Below are positions 45,341-56,816 of a stretch of DNA of 64,000 bases, piece after piece. The stretch is from Nemertoderma westbladi (Eukaryota > Xenacoelomorpha > Nemertodermatida > Nemertodermatidae). Position 1 is the first letter of the stretch, and each line of letters begins with the position of its first letter. The stretch spans positions 1 through 64,000 of the forward strand of contig JAUCBJ010000472.1 of assembly GCA_032718475.1 (NCBI GenBank), given 5' to 3'. The translations under genes were made by a program, and so were the position numbers. Under the pieces are notes generated by a model. The model had not been told where the DNA came from. It saw only the letters and a program-made list of their open reading frames with translations, and did not search any database.

Positions 45341-45503
45341 ATGGAGCTGCAGAAAGGTGCAGTTGGTCCCCGACACTATTACTGGCAGGATCACAAACCT
45401 GTCACAACTAATATGATCTACGGTCTCCATTATAGGAAGGATCCAAACTTTCAGATGTCCAGAACAGAAAAAAGCGATGCCAAGAAGAAAAATACTTTAA
45501 AAG
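45341..45503 (+). CDS. exon 1 of a small two-exon gene, unrecognised
   Basis: ATG at 45341 in a favourable context (CGGCCGCTATGG). 54 codons plus one base, ending at AAAAG|GTTAAT. The product begins MELQKGAVGPRHYYWQDHKP and continues with IYGLHYRKDPNFQMSRTEKS: Lys/Tyr-rich, no signal peptide or membrane segment. The overhanging G pairs with AT at 46039 to give Asp. Short Tyr/His-rich basic proteins of this size are often ciliary or cytoskeletal, but no family is recognised and that is only a guess. Confidence 0.55.
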
Positions 45504-45594
45504 GTTAATTAATACATTTCCGATACACTCGACGCCAAACCCGCCTTGGCGAATTAGTATCCCGCCTCAATAATAAATTATCAATTTAGGGAAA

Positions 45595-45775
45595 GGAGCA
45601 GGTTACAGTGGCACGTTATTTTAACCAAAACTATAAACTAAACACAATAGCTAACAGGTTACAGTTTTATTTTTGAGAATAATCAGCTGTTATTTGCGTC
45701 CAATTTCCTCTGGAGAGGGATGAATTTTTATTGCGTCCAGTATCCCCCCCCCCCCCCTCCCCCTCCTATCTGATA
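45595..45775 (+). repeat. dispersed repeat with C-run, inside the intron
   Basis: GGAGCAGGTTACAGTGGCAC, then CAGGTTACAGTTTTATTTTTGAGAATAATCAGCTG, TCTGGAGAGGGATGA and a C run (45745-45770). The motifs match 39540-39720 and, in part, 52490-52535 and 57040-57075. Confidence 0.7.
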
Positions 45776-46038
45776 TTTCCATATCTTTCCAATTTTAGAG
45801 CCAAAGTAGTGAAAATAATGTTCCATTACAAACATAAAACTACGTACTGTAGAGCTACGGGATGAAAAATATGGTAAGGTATTATAGATAATGTCGATTC
45901 CTTATTAACATCGAAAAATAAAATATTTCGAGATAATTGAAAATAATGTTCGTCTATAATATTTACAAAACAATAAATAAATAATTTTTTTTGTTATATT
46001 TGTATAATTATATTTGTATAATTGCGATTATTTTTAAG

Positions 46039-46232
46039 ATCAAAGCGGTGGGAAACCCCCTACAGTGGCTGTCAAGAATACAGAAATGCTGCCAATTGAT
46101 TTCCAAGCCAAGTTGTTAAGGAGAACCTTCAACGCGGTCGGTGAAAACTTTAAAAGTCCACCGGAGCAAGAGAACCTTGGATCCTACTTATGGCATGTAC
46201 ATTCTGGAAACCTTGTACACATACAACATTGA
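46039..46232 (+). CDS. exon 2 of the small two-exon gene
   Basis: After the acceptor TTTTTAAG (46031-46038) the frame continues QSGGKPPTVAVKNTEMLPID, FQAKLLRRTFNAVGENFKSP, PEQENLGSYLWHVHSG and stops at TGA 46230-46232. The total protein is 118 residues. The splice phase matches exon 1, and the composition is much less AT-biased than the intron, which supports a real gene. The intron (45504-46038) holds a dispersed repeat and a C run. Confidence 0.55.
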
Positions 46233-46547
46233 CGATATTAAACATTCACATTATACTGTAGAACTATAACTTATTGTTATACAGTAGTTAGAAGTATAAA
46301 TGTACTGTATGTAGACCTATTCAATCTATTTTTATTGTTACTTTCTGGGATAAATATGTGCCGGATTTTGAAAACACCAACGTTTATAAACTCAAAAGTA
46401 CTTTGGGGTATGAATGAGAGCGTGTGTGAGTTCACGAGTATTAACTAATAATGATTTTATGGAAATGTGGGCGAAAGGGTAACTTACTGAGAAAGGAAAA
46501 ATTTTATCCAGATGTCGTTACTTACATACATACCGGTACATCGACCA
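46233..46547. other. 3' flank of the two-exon gene, no gene seen
   Basis: AT-rich, running into the 28-bp array. No coding frame or clear polyadenylation signal recognised. Confidence 0.4.
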
Positions 46548-49215
46548 TGCCTCCACGGTCCGCGTTCACAGGTAACACCTCCTCCACAGTTCACATTCAC
46601 ATGTAACTCCTCCACAGTTCACGTTCACAGGTAACAAACACTTCCACAGTTCACGATCACAGCTAACACCTCCACAGTTCACGTTCACATGTAACAAACA
46701 TCTCCACAGTTCACGTTCACAGGTAACACCTCTACAGTTCACATTCACATGTAAGTCCTCCAAAGTTCACGTTCACATGTAACACCTCCACAGTTCACGT
46801 TCACAGGTAACAAACACCTCCACAGTTCACGTTCACAGCTAACACCTCCACAGTTCACGTTCATAGGTAACACCACCACAGTTCACGTTCACAGGTAACA
46901 CCTCCACAGTTCACGTTCATAGGTAACACCACCACAGTTCACGTTCCCAGGTAACAAACACCACCACAGTTCACGTTCACATGTAACAAACATCTCCACA
47001 GTTCACGTTCACAGGTAACACCTCCACAGTTCACGTTCACAGGTAACACCTCCACAGTTCACGTTCACAGGTAACACCTCCACAGTTCACGTTCACAGGT
47101 AACACCTCCACAGTTCACGTTCATAGGTAACACCACCACAGTTCACGTTCACATGTAACAAACATATCCCCAGTTCACGTTCACAGGTAATACCTCCACA
47201 GTTCATGTTAACAGTTAACACCTCCACAGTTCACGTTCACAGGTAACACCTCCACAGTTCACGTTCACAGGGAACACCTCCACAGTACACGTTCACAGGA
47301 AACACCACCACAATTTACGTTCACATGTAACAAACACCTGCACAGTTCACGTTCACAGGTAACAAACACCTCCACAGTTCACGTTCACAGGTAACACCTC
47401 CACAGTTCACGTTCACATGTAACAAACACCTCCACATTTCAAGTTCGCAGTTAATACCTCCACAGTTCACGTTCACAGATAACAGCCACATAGACACGTT
47501 CAAAAGTAACACCTCCAAGGTTAACGTTCACAGGTAACACCTCCACAGTTCACGTTCACAGGTAACACCTCCACAGTTCACGTTCATAGGTAACACCACC
47601 ACAGTTCACGTTCACATGTAACAAACATATCCCCAGTTCACGTTCACAGGTAATACCTCCACAGTTCATGTTAACAGTTAACACCTCCACAGTTCACGTT
47701 CACAGGTAACACCTCCACAGTTCACGTTCACAGGGAACACCTCCACAGTACACGTTCACAGGAAACACCACCACAATTTACGTTCACATGTAACAAACAC
47801 CTGCACAGTTCACGTTCACAGGTAACAAACACCTCCACAGTTCACGTTCACAGGTAACACCTCCACAGTTCACGTTCACATGTAACAAACACCTCCACAT
47901 TTCAAGTTCGCAGTTAATACCTCCACAGTTCACGTTCACAGATAACAGCCACATAGACACGTTCAAAAGTAACACCTCCAAGGTTAACGTTCACAGGTGA
48001 CACCTCCACAGTTCACGTTCACAGGTAACACCACCACAGTTTACGTTCACATGTAAAAAACACCTCCACAGTTCACGTTCACAGGTAACAAACACCTTCA
48101 CAGTTCACGTTCGCAGGTAACAGCTACATAGTTCACGATCACAAGTAACACCTCCACATTTCACGTTTGCAGGTAATACCTCCACAGTTCACGTTTACAG
48201 ATGACAGCCACATAGACACGTTCAAAAGTAACACCTCTAAGGTTCACGTTCACAGGTGACACCACCACAGTTTACGTTCACATGTAAAAAACACCTCCAC
48301 AGTTCACGTTCACAGGTAACAAACACCTCCACAGTTCACGTTCACAGGTAACACCTCCACAGTTCACGTTCACATGTAACAAACACCTCCACATTTCAAG
48401 TTCGCAGTTAATACCTCCACAGTTCACGTTCACAGATAACAGCCACATAGACACGTTCAAAAGTAACACCTCCAAGGTTAACGTTCACAGGTAACACCTC
48501 CACAGTTCACGTTCACAGGTAACACCTCCACAGTTCACGTTCACAGGGAACACCTCCACAGTACACGTTCACAGGAAACACCACCACAATTTACGTTCAC
48601 ATGTAACAAACACCTGCACAGTTCACGTTCACAGGTAACAAACACCTCCACAGTTCACGTTCACAGGTAACACCTCCACAGTTCACGTTCACATGTAACA
48701 AACACCTCCACATTTCAAGTTCGCAGTTAATACCTCCACAGTTCACGTTCACAGATAACAGCCACATAGACACGTTCAAAAGTAACACCTCCAAGGTTAA
48801 CGTTCACAGGTGACACCTCCACAGTTCACGTTCACAGGTAACACCACCACAGTTTACGTTCACATGTAAAAAACACCTCCACAGTTCACGTTCACAGGTA
48901 ACAAACACCTTCACAGTTCACGTTCGCAGGTAACAGCTACATAGTTCACGATCACAAGTAACACCTCCACATTTCACGTTTGCAGGTAATACCTCCACAG
49001 TTCACGTTTACAGATGACAGCCACATAGACACGTTCAAAAGTAACACCTCTAAGGTTCACGTTCACAGGTGACACCACCACAGTTTACGTTCACATGTAA
49101 AAAACACCTCCACAGTTCACGTTCACAGGTAACAAACACCTCCAAAGTTCACGGTCACAGGTAACACCTCCAGTAGTTCACGTTCACAGATAACACCTCC
49201 ACAGTTCACATTTGT
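46548..49215. repeat. 28-bp tandem array with higher-order copies
   Basis: The basic unit is ACCTCCACAGTTCACGTTCACAGGTAAC (28 bp), with 32-bp variants that add AAAC. About 90 units over 2.67 kb. Larger blocks repeat: sequence at 47321-47518 recurs at 47784, 48278 and 48597, and the block at about 47998 recurs at 48811 (813 bp apart). Many units contain CAG|GTAAC, a weak 5' splice-site match. The open frames it produces encode repeated NVNCGGV-type residues and are not genes. Confidence 0.95.
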
Positions 49216-49720
49216 TCGAGACAAACTTACAGTCTGATGAGACAATCTGTACAAATTAAAGGCGCCTCTAGGGGCGTCGGACCGACTTTCTCAGTTCTTC
49301 GAGGTCTCTGGCTGCGGGTAAGAACACATTTCATTGGCTGTTTCTGACGGCAGAGGTGGCTGCTGGGGTCGAAATATTTACAATATTGGTTGGGTCGAGT
49401 GGTATAGACGACAGCGCAGTTCGGATTGCCCTTTTAGCCAAGACATCGAAAGTGTAGACGAGTTGATTGTACTTCGATACATAAGAGCTTGGGAAGCTAG
49501 CGCAGATCTTCACTGGAAGTCGCGCCATTGGTATTATACAGGACGCACTTACGAAGGAGTGTATGTATTTCACCCCTATCTCTTTCCCCAGGTCGAACAA
49601 AAAACTCGTATTCCCAGCTACGAATTAATAAATTCGTGCGAGTGTATTTCCACCAAATACATCCGAAAATATTTGAGACTTTCACACTGCTATTCTGCAC
49701 TCAAAACTAAATAGTCGGTC
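49216..49720. other. moderate-GC block with open frames on both strands, unassigned
   Basis: Between the 28-bp array and the direct repeats, a plus frame (49334-49714) and a minus frame (49331-49600) are both open. Neither shows a family motif. An inverted GGCGCCTCTAGGGGCG lies at 49261-49276. It could be part of a retroelement or an exon, but there is no decisive evidence. Confidence 0.25.
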
Positions 49721-49779
49721 CTGAGACGAACTAAGTAGCCAGTGGACAGAGTGTGCAAGCACTCTGGGGCTAGTTAGCC

Positions 49780-49990
49780 AGAGATCTATCTCAGTCCAAG
49801 ACAGTAACGTCTTACCTTCCCAGCAACCGCGAACCCACTAAGGCCGGCCTGGGAAGAAAGAAGTGCAATACCATGGAGCAGAGCTCACTTCAAGGCTAGT
49901 CAGCCAAACTCAGTCCTTGGCGGTAACGTCTTACCTTCCCAGCAACCACGAACCCGCTAAGGCTGGCCTGGGAAGAAAGAAGTCCAATTA
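49780..49990. repeat. two direct copies of a ~90-bp GC-rich unit
   Basis: CAGTAACGTCTTACCTTCCCAGCAACC..CGAACCC-CTAAGG and GGCCTGGGAAGAAAGAAGT occur at about 49800-49870 and again at 49920-49985 with a few substitutions; inside each, CCTTCCCAG faces CTGGGAAG. Confidence 0.8.
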
Positions 49991-50069
49991 GAGCAGAGCC
50001 TAGTTTAGCTGTCGAGGCAGCCAACTATGAAGGCTGGTTTTTGGGACTCATTTTTTCATCCAAATGTTG

Positions 50070-50118
50070 CCCCTTTTAAACCCAGTGTGGGGTCAATAAG
50101 AAGTTGACCCCTAATTAT
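50070..50118. repeat. fragment related to the 17.2-kb element end
   Basis: CCTTTTAAACCCAGTGTGGGGTCAATAAGAAGTTGACCCC: the TTAAACCCAG...GGGGTCAATA order matches the left end of the element at 17226, and GGGGTCAA...TTGACCCC forms a hairpin. Confidence 0.5.
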
Positions 50119-50723
50119 CACCTAAACACAGTTTGTCATTCTTGTGCAGTGATTTTACATTCAACCCATGTAAAATATAATTAATACGTTGTTCTTAGAC
50201 TGACCAATAACCGATTACTGATGATGAATGGCAATAGAGTTTGCTGGTTATCAATTATTCCTTTATTAATAACTGGGTGAGACTAATAGGTGGGTGAAGG
50301 TTGGCGTACTAAGAGGCCAATGATAGAAAGGAGGGAGGTTGTGTAGCAACCTCCTTCATTGGATAGCAATGATTTGTAGGGGAGTAGTCAGCAATATTGG
50401 TTGGAATTGTGGGTGAGGGTGGTTAAGGATGTTTGGGATGGAAATATGTTGTAATATTTGATATTAACGGAATGAAATATTATGGTGGGAAAGGGGGAAT
50501 CATGACAGACTGTCTTTTTGTATGTTTGCCTACGGAGGTGCGAAAAATTGATTACAAAGCGTCCTCGGGAGGGAAACCAATCAAGATATTTGCAACCCAA
50601 TAACAATAATGGTAGATTCGGTTGGCACCGAATCAATTAAGTAAGGGGAACAATCTCACCATTAAACCATATGGGAAACTTAGGTGCAATATAGTGTTGT
50701 TGGTGTTAGTGACCGCTATGGGT

Positions 50724-50985
50724 CATATGTATGAGGCGCCGTTAACGCTAAAAGGTCAGCAATAATATTAAAGGTTTTAAAAAGAATATTAGAGAATTTC
50801 AAACATATTTTCGGCCGAAATTTCGGCCGAAAGTGACATCAAATGAAAGAACTGAAAAAATGTAACAAAATATTTCGGCCGAAATTTTGGCCGAAAATAT
50901 GTTTTGAAATTCTCTAATATTCTTTTTAAAACCTTTAATATTATTGCTGACCTTTTGGCGTTAACGGCGCCTCATACATATGGGT
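50724..50985. repeat. near-perfect inverted repeat, arms of about 115 bp
   Basis: The left arm CATATGTATGAGGCGCCGTTAACG... through CATATTTTCGGCCGAAATTT (about 50725-50840) is matched by its reverse complement at about 50868-50984, with only a few mismatches. The loop is about 30 bases. Each arm contains a tandem TTTCGGCCGAAA palindrome. It is either a foldback/MITE element or a source of a long RNA hairpin. Confidence 0.85.
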
Positions 50986-53237
50986 AAGATTGTGAGTACC
51001 TGGCGAATATACCTCCCCGTAGATAATACACCAGGCGAGTAGCGGCCCACTGATAGTTGGATCTCCAGCCCGATGTGCAGTGCAGCAGCAGTAGCAGCAG
51101 CATCAGTCAGCGCAGCATCACTGGTTCACACGCACGAATTGTGAGGATGGAGTAGTCCATGGGGTTTGACTGTCTGGCCGAGGGTTGCTGATGCAGTAGT
51201 ATCGGGGGGGTGTTTGGTTCAAACTCTTACAGCGGGCTGCTAGGGATCTGGCTATGGGGCTGAGGATGTGAAAATTGCAGAGTGGTTCATTGTATAAAAA
51301 ATGTATCTATAATATAATCAATCGCTGTCAATAAGCCTAGAAACTAATGTCCCACATTTACATTTACAAACATAACAAGTATTGGAAATAACAGAAAAGG
51401 TGACTTACTGGCATTGAATAATCTGCACAATGAAAAACCAGCACGAACTAACAGACCAGAGAGACACGGCTTCCAAAGTTTGTAATTGATTTGATTCTCC
51501 AAACTGCTCACGCTGACAAAGAACAACCAGAACTGTCGAAGCACCATCGAACAACAGAACTGCATTTGAATATAATTCGTGTGTGCGTGCGTGAGTGCAT
51601 GCGTGAGCGCGTGTGGTAACCAAAATTAAGTGACCACTATAACTGTAGGCCTTAGATGGCCAAGACTGATGTACTGCACTGCTAAATAGATGACAGCACA
51701 AACCAACAAGCTAGCTACCTACATACTGACAACGTGAATTAATGACACATGAGAAATAGAGTGCACTATACTTATAGGGAGCTACTCTGTACAGAGGTCA
51801 ACCTGTTGTATGAAATGTAACATTAAACTAAGTATAAACCCCTGCTATTGGCTCGGCTATTAATTATCGAGTTTGTTAAGCACCGGAACCAAAGCTATGG
51901 CTACCTCTAATCAGAGCAAATATAATAGCACAATAATATTATGGGCCTAAGATTTCGTTGTTAAGTAGATATCACCAATAAATATAAAGGGAATGCATAT
52001 TGGTTCGCGAAAAGCTTGTTGGAGAGAGGATGGACAATACAGTGTAATAATGTATAACATACCCATGTAACTATAGAGAAGGCCAGGTTTGGTAGCTGTA
52101 CATTAATCAGCTGACACAGTCTATTATAACCAACGAACAATATACATATCATAGTCTACCGAAACATCAGACCTTTTTACTAACTGTATGAACCATCCAT
52201 ACCTGGCTGGCCGCGTAGTCAACAAGCTCACGTTTACGATACAGCGCGGCAACCGCACGACTCGGTATCGCAACAATTCACTCACCCAATCAACGCAGAT
52301 TAATTTCAGGTCTAACTTGTGACAGCAACAATTTTTATACATAAAATAATATAGGGCTTGCTGCCTCTTGGAAGGCCTGAAGCCAGGACTCCACCGGGTG
52401 TAAATGCTACGCTGACACCCGACTACCAACAACCAACGCCAACAACCACTAGTAAAGCTAATTAATGTTATTCATTAATTGAGGGAAATGAACAGGTTAC
52501 AGTTGAAGGTTATTCTAACCAAAACAATAAACGAGAGTCACGATCTCAGGTTACATTTTCATATTTGATGTTGTCTGTTGTCGGCAGTAGTTGTCGGCTG
52601 TCGGCTGTCGGTTGTCAGCGTAGCGTTTACACCCGACTCCACCCATGTTATTTAGGGTGAGATATAAGTTGTGAGAAGCAGTTGGTCGAATAGCAATATA
52701 GGCCACCTTTTGCATACCGATCTGCATACGACTGACTGACCTGGCGAATAGTTTTCCAACTGCACTGTGAATAGACTTTATCTTGAGTGTTGGCAACAGG
52801 AGTACCTAAATGTATAAACCCTTATATAATAATCATTGCACATATAGATCCACGTTACTGCCTAAACTTGGCTAATGTCAGCATAAAATATATTGTGAAT
52901 TATTAATTACCATTTACGCATATATCCAATGCATAAATGTTTTACATGTTATACTCAAATAATTTTATAACAACATGTGTTGTAGACTTTTATGAAAATA
53001 GTTTAGAATAATTGGATATGATAATGCATGATTTATACTATACAATATACACGTGAGCTAGTAACATTTAGTGTCATATTATTGTAATTCTGATTAATTT
53101 ATTAACTAATTAATTAATCCTAACTATTGTCTTATTATACACTATACAGTTAATGAAGTTAGTTAAATATGTAGTTATATAGTTATTATGTAGTTTATAT
53201 AGTGATATTATATAGATAAAGTCTGAACATATTATAA
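50986..53237. other. intergenic, mostly without recognisable genes
   Basis: Includes an AGCAGCAGTAGCAGCAGCAT run (51081-51101), a GTGTGCGTGCGTGAGTGCAT alternating purine/pyrimidine stretch (51580-51612), a copy of the dispersed CAGGTTACAGTTGAAGGTTA repeat at 52493-52550 and GTCGGCTGTCGG repeats at 52584-52615. ACACCCGACT occurs at both 52415 and 52630 beside ACGCTGACA-like sequence in inverted orientation. No coding frame I would defend. Confidence 0.4.
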
Positions 53238-53342
53238 ATGAATATATTATTGGTACTAGTTGTGGCCAGCCATGCCATTTTGCGAGCTTCTCCAGTTGTA
53301 TATAAACAGGATGTAACATTACCGATGTATCATCCAACATAC
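53238..53342 (+). CDS. phm: peptidylglycine alpha-hydroxylating monooxygenase (PHM), exon 1
   Basis: ATG at 53238 starts a signal peptide (MNILLVLVVASHAILRAS), followed by YKQDVTLPMYHPTY, aligning with the start of the PHM catalytic core (IRMP in vertebrate PAM). The exon ends in phase 0 at CATAC|GTAAGT (53342/53343). PHM hydroxylates the alpha carbon of C-terminal glycine in peptides within the secretory pathway, the first step of peptide amidation. The exon is AT-rich like its surroundings but the splice site is consensus. Confidence 0.75.
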
Positions 53343-53412
53343 GTAAGTATGTTGTGTTTGTACCATCAAACATAATCTAGAGTTTACATACTAAAAATTT
53401 TAGTCATCGCAG

Positions 53413-53540
53413 AGAGGAATAAAAGAGAAGGGAAGAGAAGAGAAAAGAAAAGAAAAGAAACGCATAGAAGAGAAGAGCAAATAAGATGATAAAGAGAGCG
53501 GGTGACAAATCGAAGAGAAGATACGAGGAGGGAAGAGACG
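53413..53540 (+). repeat. polypurine tract
   Basis: About 125 bases almost entirely A and G on the plus strand (AGAGAAGGGAAGAGAAGAGA, AAAGAAAAGAAAAG), within the first PHM intron. It could adopt triplex DNA. Confidence 0.7.
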
Positions 53541-53759
53541 CTATTTTTACACGTACGATAATATTTAAGTTTTGACTTGAAAAAAACATGAAGATGAGAG
53601 AGAGAATTTGGAACAGTCTCGAAGTAAATCTCAGTATAAGGAGATGTATTAATTTATTATCGCTTAATTCGAATTATTAATTATTATATACGATAATCGA
53701 ATAGAACTTTTGAATATCGCGAGTTATCGTTTGTTGATATCGTTTGTTGTTGTTATTGA

Positions 53760-53865
53760 TATCCACCCTCCCCCGCAATTTTTCGAGGGGGGGGGGGGGG
53801 GGGGGAAGCGCTCCGAACATAAATGTTTGGTTGTTCACCCAGCCACTCCATGGCTGGGTGAACAT
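53760..53865. repeat. G-run plus perfect 12-bp hairpin in PHM intron 1
   Basis: A run of about 20 G (53786-53806) is followed by GTTCACCCAGCC-ACTCCAT-GGCTGGGTGAAC at 53833-53863, a perfect 12-base-pair stem with a 7-base loop. Confidence 0.75.
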
Positions 53866-55149
53866 CAGTTTTCAACTGTCCGAGTTTATAGCATTTATAA
53901 AAAGAAACAAGGTTTAGTTCTAAAAATACTGTATTTAACATCGGGACGCTTTCACTAAGTATGTTACATTTACTCAGATCATTAGGATAACATCGATTAG
54001 AGAATAGACCCTAAATGGATTAAAAATAACTATATTTCATATAACATTACTTGTACGCAGCGCTCTAGGTCGAAAATAATTTTATCAATATACCTCGTAT
54101 TCCCTTTTTTTCTCAATAATAGCAAAAATTGGATCGGCGGGCATTCGAGACCCTGACACGCCTTGTCGACAAAGACCTCAATTTTACAAAAAGTTGAATA
54201 ACTCTGCTATTCTTGGGTCTTTTTCGAAATTTTAAAAATTGGCGTATTCCTCTAATGGATTTACATCGATTGGCATCGTTACTTTCGCCAATTTATTTTT
54301 AATTAACTCTTAATTAGCGCTAATTGCTAATTAGTGCATTTTTCTGTAGACTCGGTACTTCTGTCAATATCTAGAGAACTACTTAATACGCGACATCGGG
54401 ACCGCTTCCGTTGGATAGAGGACCCCCTTCCCTACCATATCGCTTGTACATGTTTTTACTTTATTCGCTTACTTCCCGCCGAAATCGACGAAAACGCGAT
54501 CGACCAATCAGAAATCTTCGACGGTCCGGTAGACCCCTAGAATTAAATTTTTTGTATTTTTTTTTATGACTTTTTTTTACTTTCACACTTTTTCGAAATT
54601 CCCACTCCTTCTAGTCGCGCCGGGCCGATGTGCCGCTTTGGCACGCGCCGCTGTCCGTGCGCCACCCTTAAATTCGACTGGCGTGTCTGAAAATGTATCT
54701 TCGTTAGGAAATCGTATGCCCCTAAAAAATTACGACTAATGTGAAGAATGGTGCGATTTCGCAAAAGACACTTTTTTAAAACGCTTATTTAAAAAATTTA
54801 AAGGCGAAATCGAAAATTCCGGCTTCATGGTAACAACCACGGTGAGTTGAACTAGTTGTGTTTCAAATTTCAAGCAATATGATAAAGATTTGTAGAAAAG
54901 TTTGGGGGGATCCCTTGTCATCAGAAAATGACACTATATTACGGGTCATGGTGTAATTTAATTTGTGCAGTTACAATCACTTATAATATATGTACAATCA
55001 TTTCGTAATGTTAAAATTTTGGAATAAAACTATATACACACTTGTTGCAAAGTACTTTACAGTGTTCTGATCCTCGTGTGACTTTATTTGAACATTAAGC
55101 ACTCGGATCACTACACTATAAAGTGCTACTTTACACACAAGTATGTCAT
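53866..55149. other. PHM intron 1, no further gene seen
   Basis: AT-rich. A 68-codon open frame at 54334-54540 and a GC-rich patch at 54610-54690 show no family motifs. Much of 54090-54900 looks like an old repeat. Confidence 0.4.
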
Positions 55150-55341
55150 TAGTTAGTACCAACCAATAGTAATAGGCGCTGAGCTCTAATATCCACATAG
55201 TTAGTACCAACCAATAGTAATAGGCGCTGAGCTCTAATATCCACATAGTTAGTACCATCCAATAGTAATAGGCGCTGAGCTCTAATATCCACATAGTTAG
55301 TACCAACCAATAGTAATAGGCGCTGAGCTCTAATATCCACA
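55150..55341. repeat. 48-bp tandem repeat, four copies
   Basis: TAGTTAGTACCAACCAATAG-TAATAGGCGCTGAGCTCTAA-TATCCACA repeated four times with one base change (CCATCC). It lies 30 bp upstream of PHM exon 2, inside the intron; because 48 is a multiple of three it stays open on the minus strand, but this is not a gene. Confidence 0.95.
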
Positions 55342-55370
55342 CAAATTTCAATTGGCACTGTATTTTTTAG

Positions 55371-55519
55371 AATGATGAATATGTTTGTTACGAATTCCCA
55401 ACAAATCCCAACAAAACAGAATATATTATTGGGTTCGACCCGGTCTTTAAACCACACCGAGTGCATCATATATTAGTTTGGGCTTGTAAACATCCTGCTA
55501 GAGCATATGGAGTTGTTTG
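55371..55519 (+). CDS. phm: PHM exon 2 (CuA di-histidine site)
   Basis: After the acceptor TATTTTTTAG (55361-55370) the frame reads NDEYVCYEFPTNPNKTEYII, then GFDPVFKPHRVHHILVWACK. RVHHILVWAC matches the PHM TVHHMLLFGC motif, whose two adjacent histidines bind CuA, and the two cysteines occupy disulfide positions of the family. It ends in phase 2 at TTTG|GTTAGT; the leftover TG joins G of exon 3 to give Trp (VVWHC), matching the W.C pattern of PHM. Confidence 0.85.
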
Positions 55520-55928
55520 GTTAGTTAAAATCATTTGGTTATTTGTGTACGACCAGGTAAAATAATCTACTATCCGAGGAATCGATATTTCTGATTGGAA
55601 AATATATATAAAATAAATTCAGTTACTTATTTTATTAATGATAATTTATTATTAAATTTATCACAAATATAAATAAAATTTATATCAAAATATTTGGTTA
55701 AAATTGCCATGTATTTCAAACTAAAAGATCATTGCTACTATTAGAAATGTGCTTTATTGATGTTATGGTTGATTTATATTTATCTCATAACAGATACATT
55801 ATAGTATAGTATAATTCTAAATTTTAATTTAGACTACCGGTATCAATTTATTACCAAATAAATCATCCGTTTTTGAATTGTCAACTTAGATTGTCAGTCA
55901 TAAAATAATACTTGGCAATATTTTCTAG

Positions 55929-56204
55929 GCATTGCGGTGGCGATAGAACTGCGTCCCCTCGACCAATCCCCGACCGGACTGACTCGGCTTGTCGGGACTC
56001 CAGGAACCACACCTTTGTCTACGACTGGGCGATGGACGCCCAAGGTGGTGTTGTGTTCCCGAAAGATGTTGGATTAGCGATCGGCGGAGACACCGGGGTC
56101 GGTTCTATAATTATACAGGTCCATTATGCAGAGGTCGATGAGTTCAGTATGAATCCGAGACTAACCGATGATTCCGGAGTGAAGCTGACTATAACCGATG
56201 AGGC
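55929..56204 (+). CDS. phm: PHM exon 3 (third CuA histidine)
   Basis: The acceptor TTTTCTAG ends at 55928. 92 residues: CGGDRTASPRP, then FVYDWAMDAQGGVVFPKDVG, LAIGGDTGVGSIIIQVHYAE and DDSGVKLTITDE. These align with LYAWARNAPPTRLPKGVGF and YFVLQVHYGD of PAM. QVHY carries the third CuA histidine and the conserved Gln of the electron-transfer path. The exon ends in phase 2 at GAGGC|GTTAGT; the open frame continues 17 codons past it, but those residues do not fit PHM. Confidence 0.9.
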
Positions 56205-56625
56205 GTTAGTTTTATTATCTGAGAGATTAACAACTGGAATAAATGAGACACATTGAAATTAATTATCAAAAATAAATAAAAATAGTGAAAAGAAAGAACT
56301 AATATCGTTGATTATTGTGGATTTGTTTCAATAATTTGGGAGGAAAAGACTTTCTATTATTAATTTTGATTCTAGGAAGTCATTCTGTTACAGTTTTATT
56401 GATTTCAATATTTTTAATATTAAAGTTTTTTTATTTTTTTTTAATGTTAATTCTGATAATCTCATGATTTTTTTTATAATACTTGCCTGCACATATTATA
56501 TTCTGATTTAGAGTTGGTTTATTTTAATGATTTGTATAGGTCTAAGTCATTCCAAAAATACCTCTCCCTGAATTTATCGGCCTTTTTTTTACTTTATAGT
56601 CCATATTATTCCTGTTTTGTTTCAG

Positions 56626-56690
56626 ACCCAAATATATCGCCAGCATTTACCTCATATTGGGTGGATCACAAGCGAATCCTCATTCAGTTG
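56626..56690 (+). CDS. phm: PHM exon 4
   Basis: A short exon (65 bp) between TGTTTCAG and TTG|GTGAGT. With the two bases carried over from exon 3 it reads A-PKYIASIYLILGGSQANPHS-V, aligning with PQPLIAGMYLMMSVDTVIP of PAM. Phase in and phase out both fit the neighbours. Too short to be found by an ORF search; the alignment and phases are the evidence. Confidence 0.8.
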
Positions 56691-56816
56691 GTGAGTTTTA
56701 TTGAGCCACTCAGCAGTTTATATTGTTTAATCTTATTTGTGTTAATAAAATAATAAATGAACAATTAAAAATTGACTCAGCCGAATTTTACTTCACTAAT
56801 CTATGTATATTTCCAG

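Noticed and set aside
46566-48794. Repeated minus-strand frames encoding NVNCGGV-type residues
   Set aside because: They are translations of the 28-bp array. The frames recur because blocks are duplicated, and there is no start context or flanking gene structure.
46548-49215. CRISPR-like array of 28-bp repeats
   Set aside because: Units are head to tail with no unique spacers, in a eukaryotic setting. It is a minisatellite.
49331-49714. Overlapping open frames on both strands
   Set aside because: No motif, no splice logic and no start evidence favours either, so I did not call a gene.
55149-55469. Minus-strand frames over the 48-bp repeat
   Set aside because: They are repeat translations overlapping plus-strand PHM exon 2, which has clear copper-ligand and splice evidence.
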